A stretch of 64,000 nt of DNA from Ereboglobus sp. PH5-10 (GTDB lineage Bacteria; Verrucomicrobiota; Verrucomicrobiia; Opitutales; Opitutaceae), in assembly GCF_029504735.1 (NCBI RefSeq), contig NZ_JAQFIP010000008.1, positions 1-64,000 of the forward strand. Direction: 5' to 3'. The first letter of the stretch is position 1; every line of letters starts with the position of its first letter. The notes under the pieces are model-generated. The model ran no database searches and had not been told where the DNA came from. It saw nothing but the letters and a program-made list of their open reading frames with translations. The translations under genes were made by a program, and so were the position numbers. Below, piece after piece: positions 9,736 through 18,159 of this stretch.

Positions 9736-10719
9736 AAATCAGGGAAATTTTGTAATGGATGTGCGCAAAGATATTTTGTTCCCAATTGCGCGTCCATGTC
9801 TTGTGATGCGATTGCTTCGGTTTGTTAAGAATAATTTTGTTAAATCCCCCCAAAAAGCTATTGCAAACAAGGTGCACAAGAAAGAGGCAAAGCAAGAAGG
9901 GACTGGATGTTACAAAATCAGTGCAAGAATGATTTTAGCGCCCAAAAAGCACAAGAAAACTAGAGTCTCTCTGGCTAAAAAAACGGCCTGAGCGCGCCGT
10001 GCTTCCACTGGCTACTGGCCATGGATATCCCGGCACAATCGTGCCCAGACAATCGACGCAAGAGACACAGGGTTGGCGCCAAATTTCATATTTTTTTCAA
10101 ACAAAAGCATTTCGGACGCCGGAACCGCCGGAAATACGCAAGGTCGGAAGCCGGCAATCTGTCCATGCCCGACACTCTCACATTAATTTCCCGCTTTGCA
10201 CAGGCCGCGCCGGGAACCCGCGCGAACGGCCCCAAAACAGCGGCTTTCGCCGCGCCATGCCACCGGGGCGTAAACCGGCATACACGCGCGCTGCTTGATT
10301 CCGTGACACGTCCATCCCGAAAACAAATCACTCGAGGCAATAGGGGCGTCCGCCCGAGCCTCACCCGAGCCTGATCGACGGCCTGTTTCGCGAAAACAAT
10401 GCCTGTGCGGGAAAATCGCATGGAGCCATGCGCCTGCGAGCGAGTTTGGAACGGCTGGGCTCATTCGATTTATTTGGCCGCACCTCATGGCGGGGCGAAC
10501 CCTCCGGGTGAGCCGAAACACCCCTGGCACACCGGGACTGCTCGCCTGGCAAAAGGGCTTTCCCTTGCAACAATTCATACCGGAAAAACGCCAACGGGTG
10601 GGCGGCTCGCAAGGACACCAAGAATTACGGAAGGCGGCACATACAGCGCGCCGGCGAAACCGTCGCGCCGCGTCAATCGAAAGGACGCCCGGAGTTTTTG
10701 AAGCAAAGGGGAAACGTCA
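9736..10719. other. Roughly 1 kb stretch without a convincing gene
   Basis: 9740-9990 is visibly A/T-rich and 10000-10700 is G/C-rich. Short open frames overlap on both strands, but none has a recognisable domain, a plausible start context or protein-like composition; several are arginine/proline/cysteine-rich, as in frames read across noncoding G/C-rich DNA. The only structured feature seen is a 27-base sequence at 10489-10515 that resembles one arm of the inverted repeat at 16846-16915. The left part probably holds the autotransporter promoter region. Confidence 0.5.
10489..10515. repeat. Solitary arm of the 16846 inverted-repeat family
   Basis: These 27 bases match the left arm at 16846-16872 at 24 positions (core GGGCGAACC...GGTGAGCCG). 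No partner arm was found nearby, so this is probably a decayed copy. Confidence 0.6.
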
Positions 10720-11751
10720 TCAACGCAGCAACTCCGTCGCGCGCGAGCTGGTTTGCGGCCAGTGCGCGTCCGGGACCAGCGGGCCCATGTGGCGCACGGT
10801 TTCGGCGCCGAGCAGCGAGGCGATCTCGCCGCACACGGGGAGCGGTTTTTCGCGCAGCCAGCCGGACAAAAAGCCCGCGCCCCACGCGTCGCCCGCGCCG
10901 TTGCTGTCGACCGCGTCGGTCACGCGCACGGGGGCGATTCGGTGCGACTCGACGCCGCCTCCCTTGCCGCGCACGATCCACGCGCCGTCCTTGCCGAGCT
11001 TTACCGCGGCGACGCCGCCGAACTCCGCCAGGCGCGCGCCCAGCGCGCGATAATCCTCCACGGTGTTCGCGTCCGCCGCGTCGGGAAACAGCGCGCGGAT
11101 TTCGTCCTCGTTGGAAAACACCACGTCGATCCCCTTGCGCAATTGTCCGAGCAGCCACTCGCGCGATTCGCGCACGACTTCGAACGACGCCAGGTCGAGG
11201 CTGAGCGTGCAGCCCGACGCGCGCGCGCCGTCGAGAATCGCGTCGGCGAGTTTTGAGTTGAACACGACGTAGCCCTCGATGTGCACATGCCGCGCGCCCT
11301 CGAAATCCGACGGCGAAACATCCTCCGGCGAAAACGTGCCGTGCGCGCCGAGGCAGGTGCGCATGGTGCGTTGCGCGTCGGGCGTGGTGAGCGCGAGGCA
11401 GCGGCCGTTTGGCATGGCGGCGTGCTTGAAGCGCGACGTGTCCACGCCGGCGGATGCGAAGCGCGCCTTGTAGGCGTCCGCCGCGTCGTCGTTGCCGAGC
11501 TTGCCGATGAACGCCGCGCGCAAGCCGAGCCGCGCGGTGTTGAAGGTCGTGTTGGCCGCGGAGCCGCCGGTGCTCATTGCGGGCTTGGTCGGGAGGAGCG
11601 CGAGCAGGCGCGCCATCTCGTCCGCGTCAACCATGACCATGCCGCCTTTTTCGCCGCCCGCGTGCGCGAGAAAATCGTCGGGCACGCTCACGACAATATC
11701 CATGATCGGCGCGCCGACGCCGATGAGATCGAGTGGTTTTGAAGGAGTCAT
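10720..11751 (-). CDS. PfkB-family (adenosine/ribokinase-like) carbohydrate kinase
   Basis: A 343-residue cytoplasmic kinase. The N-terminal PfkB signature region contains TGGSAANTTF (about 61-70), and the C-terminal active-site motif DSNGAGDAWGAGF (about 282-294) includes the GAGD anion hole and catalytic Asp. The start DLIGVGAPIMDIVVSVPDDFL and overall layout resemble the adenosine kinase-like branch of PfkB enzymes, so a sugar or nucleoside is the likely phosphate acceptor, but the substrate cannot be assigned from motifs. The upstream gene on the same strand (DUF-type, 11884-12276) is separated by a palindromic repeat at 11774-11875, which may uncouple the two transcripts. Confidence 0.9.
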   Translation of the reverse strand: MTPSKPLDLIGVGAPIMDIVVSVPDDFLAHAGGEKGGMVMVDADEMARLLALLPTKPAMSTGGSAANTTFNTARLGLRAAFIGKLGNDDAADAYKARFASAGVDTSRFKHAAMPNGRCLALTTPDAQRTMRTCLGAHGTFSPEDVSPSDFEGARHVHIEGYVVFNSKLADAILDGARASGCTLSLDLASFEVVRESREWLLGQLRKGIDVVFSNEDEIRALFPDAADANTVEDYRALGARLAEFGGVAAVKLGKDGAWIVRGKGGGVESHRIAPVRVTDAVDSNGAGDAWGAGFLSGWLREKPLPVCGEIASLLGAETVRHMGPLVPDAHWPQTSSRATELLR

Positions 11752-11773
11752 AAAAATTCGTGGAAATTAAATT

Positions 11774-11875
11774 CGTAGGGGCGCACCTTGCGTGCGCCCT
11801 GACGTTTGCCCGCGTTGTGGATGATTTGCATACAGTTTTCCGCATACTAGGGCGCACGCCAGGTGCGCCCCTACG
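11774..11875. repeat. Inverted-repeat element, family G copy 1
   Basis: Two 27-base arms (11774-11800 and 11849-11875, outer ends CGTAGGGGCGCACC and GGTGCGCCCCTACG) are reverse complements with one mismatch. A second copy lies at 51158-51259 with matching arms and partly matching interior (GCCCGC...CGCATAC). It lies between the PfkB start and the end of the next gene, like a REP/MITE-type intergenic repeat. Confidence 0.9.
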
Positions 11876-11883
11876 GACATCAA

Positions 11884-12276
11884 TTAATTCGAAACGGTGA
11901 TGCTCGTCGCGAGCAACGGCTCGTCGTCAACCTCGATCACGATCGAGTAGTCGCCCGCCTCGTCGAAGTTGAGGTTGTTGATTTCGTTGATGAGGTTGAT
12001 GCGCTGGAGCGGGCCGGCGGATTCGAATTCGCGCTCGATGAGCGGGCGCATGTTCATCGGGTCGAGCCCGAGCGTGATGCGGATCATGTGCTTGCCCGCG
12101 GGCACGTCGCTGATTGTGAGAAACCAGATCATGCGCGGATGCGTGACGGGAAACTCGCGCGCGCGGATGTTGGAAAAAACGCCGAGTATGGTGTGCTTGC
12201 CCGAGCCGGGATCGATGTGCACGCCGTCGCACGTGAGCCATGCCAGGACCTGTGGCTTTGATTGCATAGATGACAT
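11884..12276 (-). CDS. Conserved protein of unknown function
   Basis: A 130-residue soluble protein beginning MSSMQSKPQVLAWLTCDGVHIDPGSGKHTILGVF (reading across two segments) and ending in a beta-rich GDYSIVIEVDDEPLL segment. From memory it resembles the DUF6941 family; this is unverified and the function is unknown. The frame stays open upstream to 12366, but those residues are basic and low in similarity to a protein start and would overlap the divergent nadA start at 12350, so I placed the start at 12276 (an alternative is 12267). It has no signal peptide or membrane segment. Confidence 0.72.
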   Translation of the reverse strand: MSSMQSKPQVLAWLTCDGVHIDPGSGKHTILGVFSNIRAREFPVTHPRMIWFLTISDVPAGKHMIRITLGLDPMNMRPLIEREFESAGPLQRINLINEINNLNFDEAGDYSIVIEVDDEPLLATSITVSN

Positions 12277-12349
12277 GGCCGCATGGTGGCTGCGAACTTG
12301 CACAGGGCGCAAGCTTCGCGTAACGTCCCCCGCAATTTTACACACAACG

Positions 12350-13330
12350 ATGACAGCCACGCCCAACCACGAGCCTTACATTGTCCGCCCGCGCAACGAG
12401 CCCGCGCCGCTTTCCCCGATTCAGGAGGAAATCCTCGCGCTCAAACGCGAGCGCAACGCCGTCATCCTCGCGCACAACTACCAGATCGAGTCGATCCAGC
12501 GCATCGCCGATTACGTGGGCGACTCGCTCGGGCTCGCCTACCAGGCGCAACAGGCCCAGGCCGACGTCATCCTTTTCTGCGGCGTGCACTTCATGGCCGA
12601 GACCGCGAAAATCGTGAACCCGGCGCGCACCGTGCTCCTGCCCGACCTCGACGCCGGTTGCTCGCTCTCCGACTCGTGCCCCGCCGAACAACTCGCCGCT
12701 TACAAGGCAGCGCATCCCGGCACCTACGTCGTCGCCTACATCAACTGCTCCGCCGCCGTGAAGGCGCTCAGCGACGTGATCTGCACGAGCGGCAACGCCG
12801 CCAAAATCGTCGCGCGCGTGCCCGCGAACAAAAAAATCCTCTTCGTGCCCGACCAGAATCTCGGCCAGTGGGTGCGCCAGAAAACGGGCCGCGACATGCG
12901 GCTCTGGCCCGGCAGTTGTTACGCGCACGTGCAGTTCACCGTCGCGGCGATTGAAAAAATCCGCGCGCAATTTCCCGGCGCGCCGGTCGTCGCGCATCCC
13001 GAGTGCGTGCAAGCCGTGCGCGACATCGCCGACGAGGTGTGCTCGACCGAGCTCATGATCGGCTTCGCCAAAAAAACGCCCGCGCGCGAAATCATTGTCG
13101 TGACGGAAAGCGGCATGCTCCACCGGCTCCAGCGCGAGGTGCCGGACAAAACCTTCATCGCCGGCCCGACCGACACCTGCGCGTGCAACGACTGCCGCTT
13201 CATGAAAATGAACACCATCGAGAAAGTGCGCGACGCGTTGAAAAACATGTCGCCCGCGATCGAGATGCCCGAGGACGTTCGCGCCGCCGCGTTCGCCCCG
13301 ATCCAGCGCATGCTCGACTGGAGCAAGTGA
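12350..13330 (+). CDS. nadA: Quinolinate synthase NadA
   Basis: A 326-residue enzyme that condenses iminoaspartate with dihydroxyacetone phosphate to quinolinate in NAD synthesis, using a [4Fe-4S] cluster. Visible signatures: ILAHNYQ (39-45), DAGCSLSD with C104, WPGSCYAHVQF with C190, and a C-terminal CACNDCRFMKMNTIEKV block (277-293), matching the canonical CACxxCxxMxMNTLEK motif. These include the expected cluster cysteines. The ATG at 12350 was chosen because it puts the start just before PNHEPYIVRP; the longer open frame upstream runs antisense through the divergent gene. nadB and nadC are not in the window. Confidence 0.95.
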   Translation: MTATPNHEPYIVRPRNEPAPLSPIQEEILALKRERNAVILAHNYQIESIQRIADYVGDSLGLAYQAQQAQADVILFCGVHFMAETAKIVNPARTVLLPDLDAGCSLSDSCPAEQLAAYKAAHPGTYVVAYINCSAAVKALSDVICTSGNAAKIVARVPANKKILFVPDQNLGQWVRQKTGRDMRLWPGSCYAHVQFTVAAIEKIRAQFPGAPVVAHPECVQAVRDIADEVCSTELMIGFAKKTPAREIIVVTESGMLHRLQREVPDKTFIAGPTDTCACNDCRFMKMNTIEKVRDALKNMSPAIEMPEDVRAAAFAPIQRMLDWSK

Positions 13331-13385
13331 GGGCGCGCCGGAGGGCGGCAGTATTCGTTTAGCGTCGAGAGGCATGCGGCCTTTG

Positions 13386-13632
13386 CACGCCAAAGGCGTG
13401 CCACCCCTTGGCCCGGGGTGGAGCTTGCGACACCCCGGGTGTTTGTTTTTTTGAAATTCGGCGCCCTGAAGGGGCGCAACAAATCAACGCACACCTGCAT
13501 ATTGTCGCGCCCCTTCAGGGCGCCGATCTTGTGTCACTGATAACCCCGGGTTGCGCGCGCTGCGCGCCCACCCCGGGCCAAGCTGTATGACGCCTTTGGC
13601 GTCGTGCTTGCCACCATTCTTCCGACATTAAA
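13386..13632. repeat. Multi-hairpin palindromic element, copy A
   Basis: A ~245-bp noncoding element after nadA made of ordered inverted repeats: outer CGCCAAAGGCG with CGCCTTTGGCG, then CCCGGGGTGG...CACCCCGGG, a central pair GCGCCCTGAAGGGGCGC and GCGCCCCTTCAGGGCGC, and ACCCCGGGTTGCGC...CACCCCGGG. Copy B at 48904-49152 is clearly homologous along its length, and element C at 53955-54180 has the same architecture with different arm sequences. It also fills the 332-bp gap between nadA and the DUF4199 gene; no gene lies in it. Confidence 0.9.
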
Positions 13633-13662
13633 CGGATACGGGCGGCACCGATCCTCAAATTT

Positions 13663-14241
13663 TCACTGCGCAGCCGGAGGCATCGGCGGTGGAGGTGTCG
13701 AAGTGGGCACAACCGGAGGCGGCGGCACGGACCTCGCCGGATTGCGTTTCACGATTGCCGCGACGACCAGCGAGAAAACCACGCCGAAAAACATCTGGCT
13801 CAGGAAGCCTATCGCGGCCAGCGCGCCCGGATGGAAAAACATGCGCGTGATTTTTTCCGCGGCCTCCATTTGCCGGTCGTTCATTCCGGCCTCGGCCCAT
13901 TTCTGCTCGACGAGCGCCATCATGTGATCCGCGTAATCGGGATTGATAAATGTGAAATGGACAAACGTGTAAACCGCGCTGATGAGCGCCGCGACGAGCA
14001 CGATCACCACGCCCGCGCCAAATCCTTGTCCGAACGTCAGGCACTGGTCGTTGTTTTCATCGCGCACGGCGCGCACGCCGAGCCAGATCACAAAAAAGCC
14101 CGCGATCGTGCCGATCCATTGAAACATCGAGGCCAGCGTCGAGCCGGCCTTTTCCGTTTGAAGTCCGAGCAGGTAGCCGAGCAGCGCCAGCGCGATGCCG
14201 ACGGCGGCGAGAATAAGTCCGTAGGTAGTTTTGGTGCTCAT
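13663..14241 (-). CDS. DUF4199-like integral membrane protein
   Basis: 192 residues starting MSTKTTYGLILAAVG. Four hydrophobic segments are visible (about 7-26, 38-56, 72-96 and 142-165), and the tail is proline-rich (VPPPPVVPTSTPPPPMPP). The pattern of early helices, an NDQCLTFGQGFGAG loop and a charged central helix (EQKWAEAGMNDRQMEAAEK) resembles DUF4199 proteins, whose role is unknown. The open frame continues upstream antisense to argF; the ATG at 14241 is the first that begins a plausible inner-membrane helix. It is transcribed divergently from argF. Confidence 0.8.
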   Translation of the reverse strand: MSTKTTYGLILAAVGIALALLGYLLGLQTEKAGSTLASMFQWIGTIAGFFVIWLGVRAVRDENNDQCLTFGQGFGAGVVIVLVAALISAVYTFVHFTFINPDYADHMMALVEQKWAEAGMNDRQMEAAEKITRMFFHPGALAAIGFLSQMFFGVVFSLVVAAIVKRNPARSVPPPPVVPTSTPPPPMPPAAQ

Positions 14242-14422
14242 AAGCAAAGTGAACAGCACGCTACGGAGATTTCCCCCGCGCGCAAGACACACCTCGCGCC
14301 CGGCGCGCGTCCGCCGTGGCCGGCCCGCGTGACAGTCAGCCTCATTTTTCGCTCGTAGTGCGCCGCGCCGCCGCATAAACACGACCGCTTTCCCAGTCAC
14401 ACCGCCAACAATAACAAACACG

Positions 14423-15382
14423 ATGAAGCACTTCCTCAAAGAAACCGATTTCACACAGAACGAAGCGGCCGAAGTCCTCGCGCTGGCCCGCGACCTCAAG
14501 CAGGAACGCGGACGCAACACCCCCGCCGTGCTCAAGCACCAGACCTGGGCGATGATCTTTTCCAAGTCCTCCACCCGCACGCGCGTCTCGTTCGAGGTCG
14601 GCATCCACGAGCTCGGCGGCAATCCGCTTTTTCTCAACAAAAACGACATCCAGCTCGGACGCGGCGAAAGCATCGGCGACACCGCGCGCGTGCTCTCGCG
14701 CATGGTGCACGGCCTGATTGTGCGCACCTACGACCACGCCGAGGTCGAGCAACTCGCCGAGCTCGGCAACGTGCCCGTCATCAACGCGCTCACCGACTTC
14801 CTGCACCCGTGCCAGATCTACGCCGACGCCTTCACGCTCGCCGAGCGCTGGGCCCCGCCCGGCGGCGACTTGCTCGCCTCGCTCAAGGGCCGCAAAATCG
14901 CGTTCCTCGGCGACACCGCCTGCAACATGGCCAACTCGTGGATTCTCGGCGCGAACCTCTTCGGCATGGAAATCTCGCTCGCCGGCCCGAAAGGCTTCGA
15001 GCCCTCCGCCGAGTTCGACGCGCTCCTCGCCGCCGAAAGCAAACGCCTCGGACTTCCCGGCAAATACCAGTTCACGACCGATCCCTACGAAGCCGTGAAA
15101 AACGCCGACGTTGTTTACACCGACGTATGGGTGAGCATGGGCAAGGAGGACGAGGCCGCCGAGCGCATCAAAACCATGTCGCCCTACAGCGTGAACGCGC
15201 AACTCTTCGCCGCCGCCAAACCCGACGCCTGGTTCATGCACTGCCTCCCCGCGTATGTGGGCAAGGAAGTGACGCAGGACGTGCTCGACCACCCCCGCTC
15301 GATCATCTTCGACGAGGCCGAAAACCGCCTCCACGCCCAAAAAGCCATCATGGCCGTGCTCGCGCAACAACCGCGCGGCTAG
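14423..15382 (+). CDS. argF: Ornithine carbamoyltransferase
   Basis: 319 residues. It transfers the carbamoyl group of carbamoyl phosphate to ornithine, giving citrulline in arginine synthesis. The carbamoyl phosphate motif SSTRTRVSFE (49-58), HPCQ (128-131), the ornithine-loop DVWVSMG (234-240) and the active-site FMHCLPA (271-277) are all intact. Length is usual for the family. argG follows 175 bp downstream on the same strand, so two consecutive arginine steps are encoded side by side, with an imperfect inverted repeat between them. No Shine-Dalgarno is visible before the ATG. Confidence 0.96.
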   Translation: MKHFLKETDFTQNEAAEVLALARDLKQERGRNTPAVLKHQTWAMIFSKSSTRTRVSFEVGIHELGGNPLFLNKNDIQLGRGESIGDTARVLSRMVHGLIVRTYDHAEVEQLAELGNVPVINALTDFLHPCQIYADAFTLAERWAPPGGDLLASLKGRKIAFLGDTACNMANSWILGANLFGMEISLAGPKGFEPSAEFDALLAAESKRLGLPGKYQFTTDPYEAVKNADVVYTDVWVSMGKEDEAAERIKTMSPYSVNAQLFAAAKPDAWFMHCLPAYVGKEVTQDVLDHPRSIIFDEAENRLHAQKAIMAVLAQQPRG

Positions 15383-15383
15383 G

Positions 15384-15510
15384 TTTGATCGCGGAAACGC
15401 GGAAGGGCGGAAACACGAAAAAACGCCCCTCAACCATGCGTTCCGCAATCAAAGGCCGCTGTTGTTCCAATCTTTCCGCGCTTCCGTTTTTTCGCGTTTT
15501 CGCGATTAAA
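15384..15510. repeat. Degenerate inverted repeat between argF and argG
   Basis: Left arm 15384-15422 (TTTGATCGCGGAAACGCGGAAGG...) and right arm 15471-15510 (CTTTCCGCGCTTCC...TTTTCGCGATTAAA) are approximately complementary with gaps, so the argF-argG spacer can fold into a long imperfect hairpin. It could attenuate read-through or be a decayed repeat element. Only one copy was seen here. Confidence 0.6.
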
Positions 15511-15557
15511 ATTGAAGTGCAAGAAAACGAAGTGCAGTATTTTAACTTTATTCTCCC

Positions 15558-16784
<1,227 letters not shown>

Positions 16785-16812
16785 AACGTCATTTGACGAA
16801 GCATCCAAAAAG

Positions 16813-16845
16813 AAATGCGCGGCGCACAAAGCCGCGCATTTTTTT
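16813..16845 (+). terminator. Rho-independent terminator of argG
   Basis: Stem AAATGCGCGGC (16813-16823) pairs with GCCGCGCATTT (16831-16841) over a 7-base loop and is followed by a run of seven T. It sits 29 bases after the argG stop. Confidence 0.9.
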
Positions 16846-16915
16846 GGTGGGGCGAACCGTCCCGGTGAGCCGGATGGCAATTGCGGCGCGGCTCACCGTG
16901 ACGGTTCGCCCTACC
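16846..16915. repeat. Inverted-repeat element, family H
   Basis: Arms 16846-16872 and 16889-16915 (27 bases each) are reverse complements with two mismatches (core GGGCGAACCGTC.CGGTGAGCCG), with a 16-base spacer. It lies exactly between the argG terminator and the end of the convergent permease gene. A single arm recurs at 10489. Confidence 0.9.
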
Positions 16916-16926
16916 CTGCCTGACGC

Positions 16927-18060
16927 TCACGTCCGCTCCACGCGCCGTAAAAGTATCAATCCCGTGCCGATGAAAACCGCGTTCGGCAGCCAGATCAAAA
17001 TCTCCGGATGCAAGTCGGGCCGCTTGTCGAGCCAGCCGACCGCGACCGACATCACGTAATACACCACAACGAGCAGCATCGCGATGCCGATGTTTGCCGA
17101 CGACTCCTTGCGCTGCGTGCGGATGCCGAGCGGAATCGCAATGAGCGCGAACGAAAACACTCCGAGCGAAAACGTGAGCTTGTTGTGGATCGTGAGCGTG
17201 ACTTTCAGCCGGTCTATGTCGGTGGCCTTCGGGTCGTGCGCGAGCTCGGTCCTCCGTTCCAGAAGTTCCGGCAGCGTGAGCCAGTTGAGCTTTTGCCTGA
17301 AACCGCGCTTGCCGAGAAAATCGCCGAGCGGAATCTCAACCGCCTGCTCCGTGCCGCCCATTTGCAGGATGTTGTTGTGGTCGGCGCGCTTCTCCGGATC
17401 GGCCGCCGCGCGCGCCTCGATGTTGCCCTCGAAAGGCAGCACGCGCAGGATTTCCCTGTCCAAATCGAACTCAATGACGGCGGACGCCGCGTGATAAATG
17501 TAGGTCGCGCGCTGCTGGTTGTCCAACAGCCACACCCAGAGATTCTGGTAAGTTTGGCCGTCCTTCTTGTCGAAAAAAATGACCGCTCCCGGAATCTCGC
17601 GCATGAAGGTGCGCGGCACAAAAAAGTTCGCCGCCGAATGCCGGAGCGCCTTCTCAAGCTCGACGTGGTAGGACACGCGCGACTTTGGCATGAGATAAAA
17701 ATTGATGCCGAGCTCAGCGACGACGCCGAACAACGCAATCACAAGAATCGGGCGCGCGATTTGCAAAATGCTGCGCCCCGAAGTGCGCATGGCGGTGATC
17801 TCGTTGTCCGCCGACATGCGCCCGAGCACGAGCAGCACGCCGATGAGCATGCCGATGGGCACGGCGTAGGTGCCCACGTATTGGGCCATGTCCCAGCACA
17901 ATTTCAGGAAGAGCCCGAAGGGAATGCGCCCGTCGAGCAGATACACGAGCACATCCTTGAGCAAATTGACCGCGCCAAAAATAAATCCTATGAAAACAAT
18001 CGCCGCCGCCGCCGAGGAAAGGACGGAGCTGGCGATATAACGATGTAGGATTTTGAACAT
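16927..18060 (-). CDS. LptF/LptG-family LPS-export permease
   Basis: 377 residues. Permeases of this family pair with LptB to extract LPS from the inner membrane and pass it to the periplasmic LPS bridge. The N-terminal half has three hydrophobic helices (about 15-35, 55-80, 90-115), then a large periplasmic beta-rich domain (about 125-290), then three C-terminal helices ending NAVFIGTGLILLRRVE. Conserved TM features MLIGVLLVLGRMSADNEITAMRTSG and FALIAIPLGI fit the family. I cannot decide between LptF and LptG. The ATG at 18060 (MFKILHRYIASS) matches family starts; 14 extra upstream residues in the frame were excluded. lptE lies 4 kb away. Confidence 0.88.
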   Translation of the reverse strand: MFKILHRYIASSVLSSAAAAIVFIGFIFGAVNLLKDVLVYLLDGRIPFGLFLKLCWDMAQYVGTYAVPIGMLIGVLLVLGRMSADNEITAMRTSGRSILQIARPILVIALFGVVAELGINFYLMPKSRVSYHVELEKALRHSAANFFVPRTFMREIPGAVIFFDKKDGQTYQNLWVWLLDNQQRATYIYHAASAVIEFDLDREILRVLPFEGNIEARAAADPEKRADHNNILQMGGTEQAVEIPLGDFLGKRGFRQKLNWLTLPELLERRTELAHDPKATDIDRLKVTLTIHNKLTFSLGVFSFALIAIPLGIRTQRKESSANIGIAMLLVVVYYVMSVAVGWLDKRPDLHPEILIWLPNAVFIGTGLILLRRVERT

Positions 18061-18093
18061 GTGCGTGATTCGAAAAATGCGCGACGCCGCGCG

Positions 18094-18108
18094 GACTGCC
18101 AAGTCTGC
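18094..18108. repeat. Short copy of the GACTGCCAAGTCTGC repeat (family I)
   Basis: This 15-base sequence upstream of the permease start also forms both arms of the inverted repeat at 48801-48875. It is itself partly palindromic. Only a single arm is present here. Confidence 0.6.
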
Positions 18109-18159
18109 TTTCCGCCAATCGTGCGTTTTTCAAACCGGCAGGCGTGGCGGCCCGCGCCA

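Noticed and set aside
9755-9991. A 78-residue lysine-rich frame upstream of the autotransporter
   Set aside because: It lies in A/T-rich leader DNA, has no recognisable pattern and overlaps the likely promoter region.
10183-10578. Overlapping open frames on both strands in the empty region
   Set aside because: Cys/Arg/Pro-rich composition, mutual overlap and no plausible start context point to chance open frames.
13386-13632. CRISPR array or rRNA-derived structure
   Set aside because: The repeats are nested palindromes, not evenly spaced direct repeats with unique spacers, and match no rRNA segment.
15511-15557. ArgR-type operator before argG
   Set aside because: A GAAGTGCA direct repeat is present, but it does not fit the ARG box palindrome and no ArgR is encoded here.
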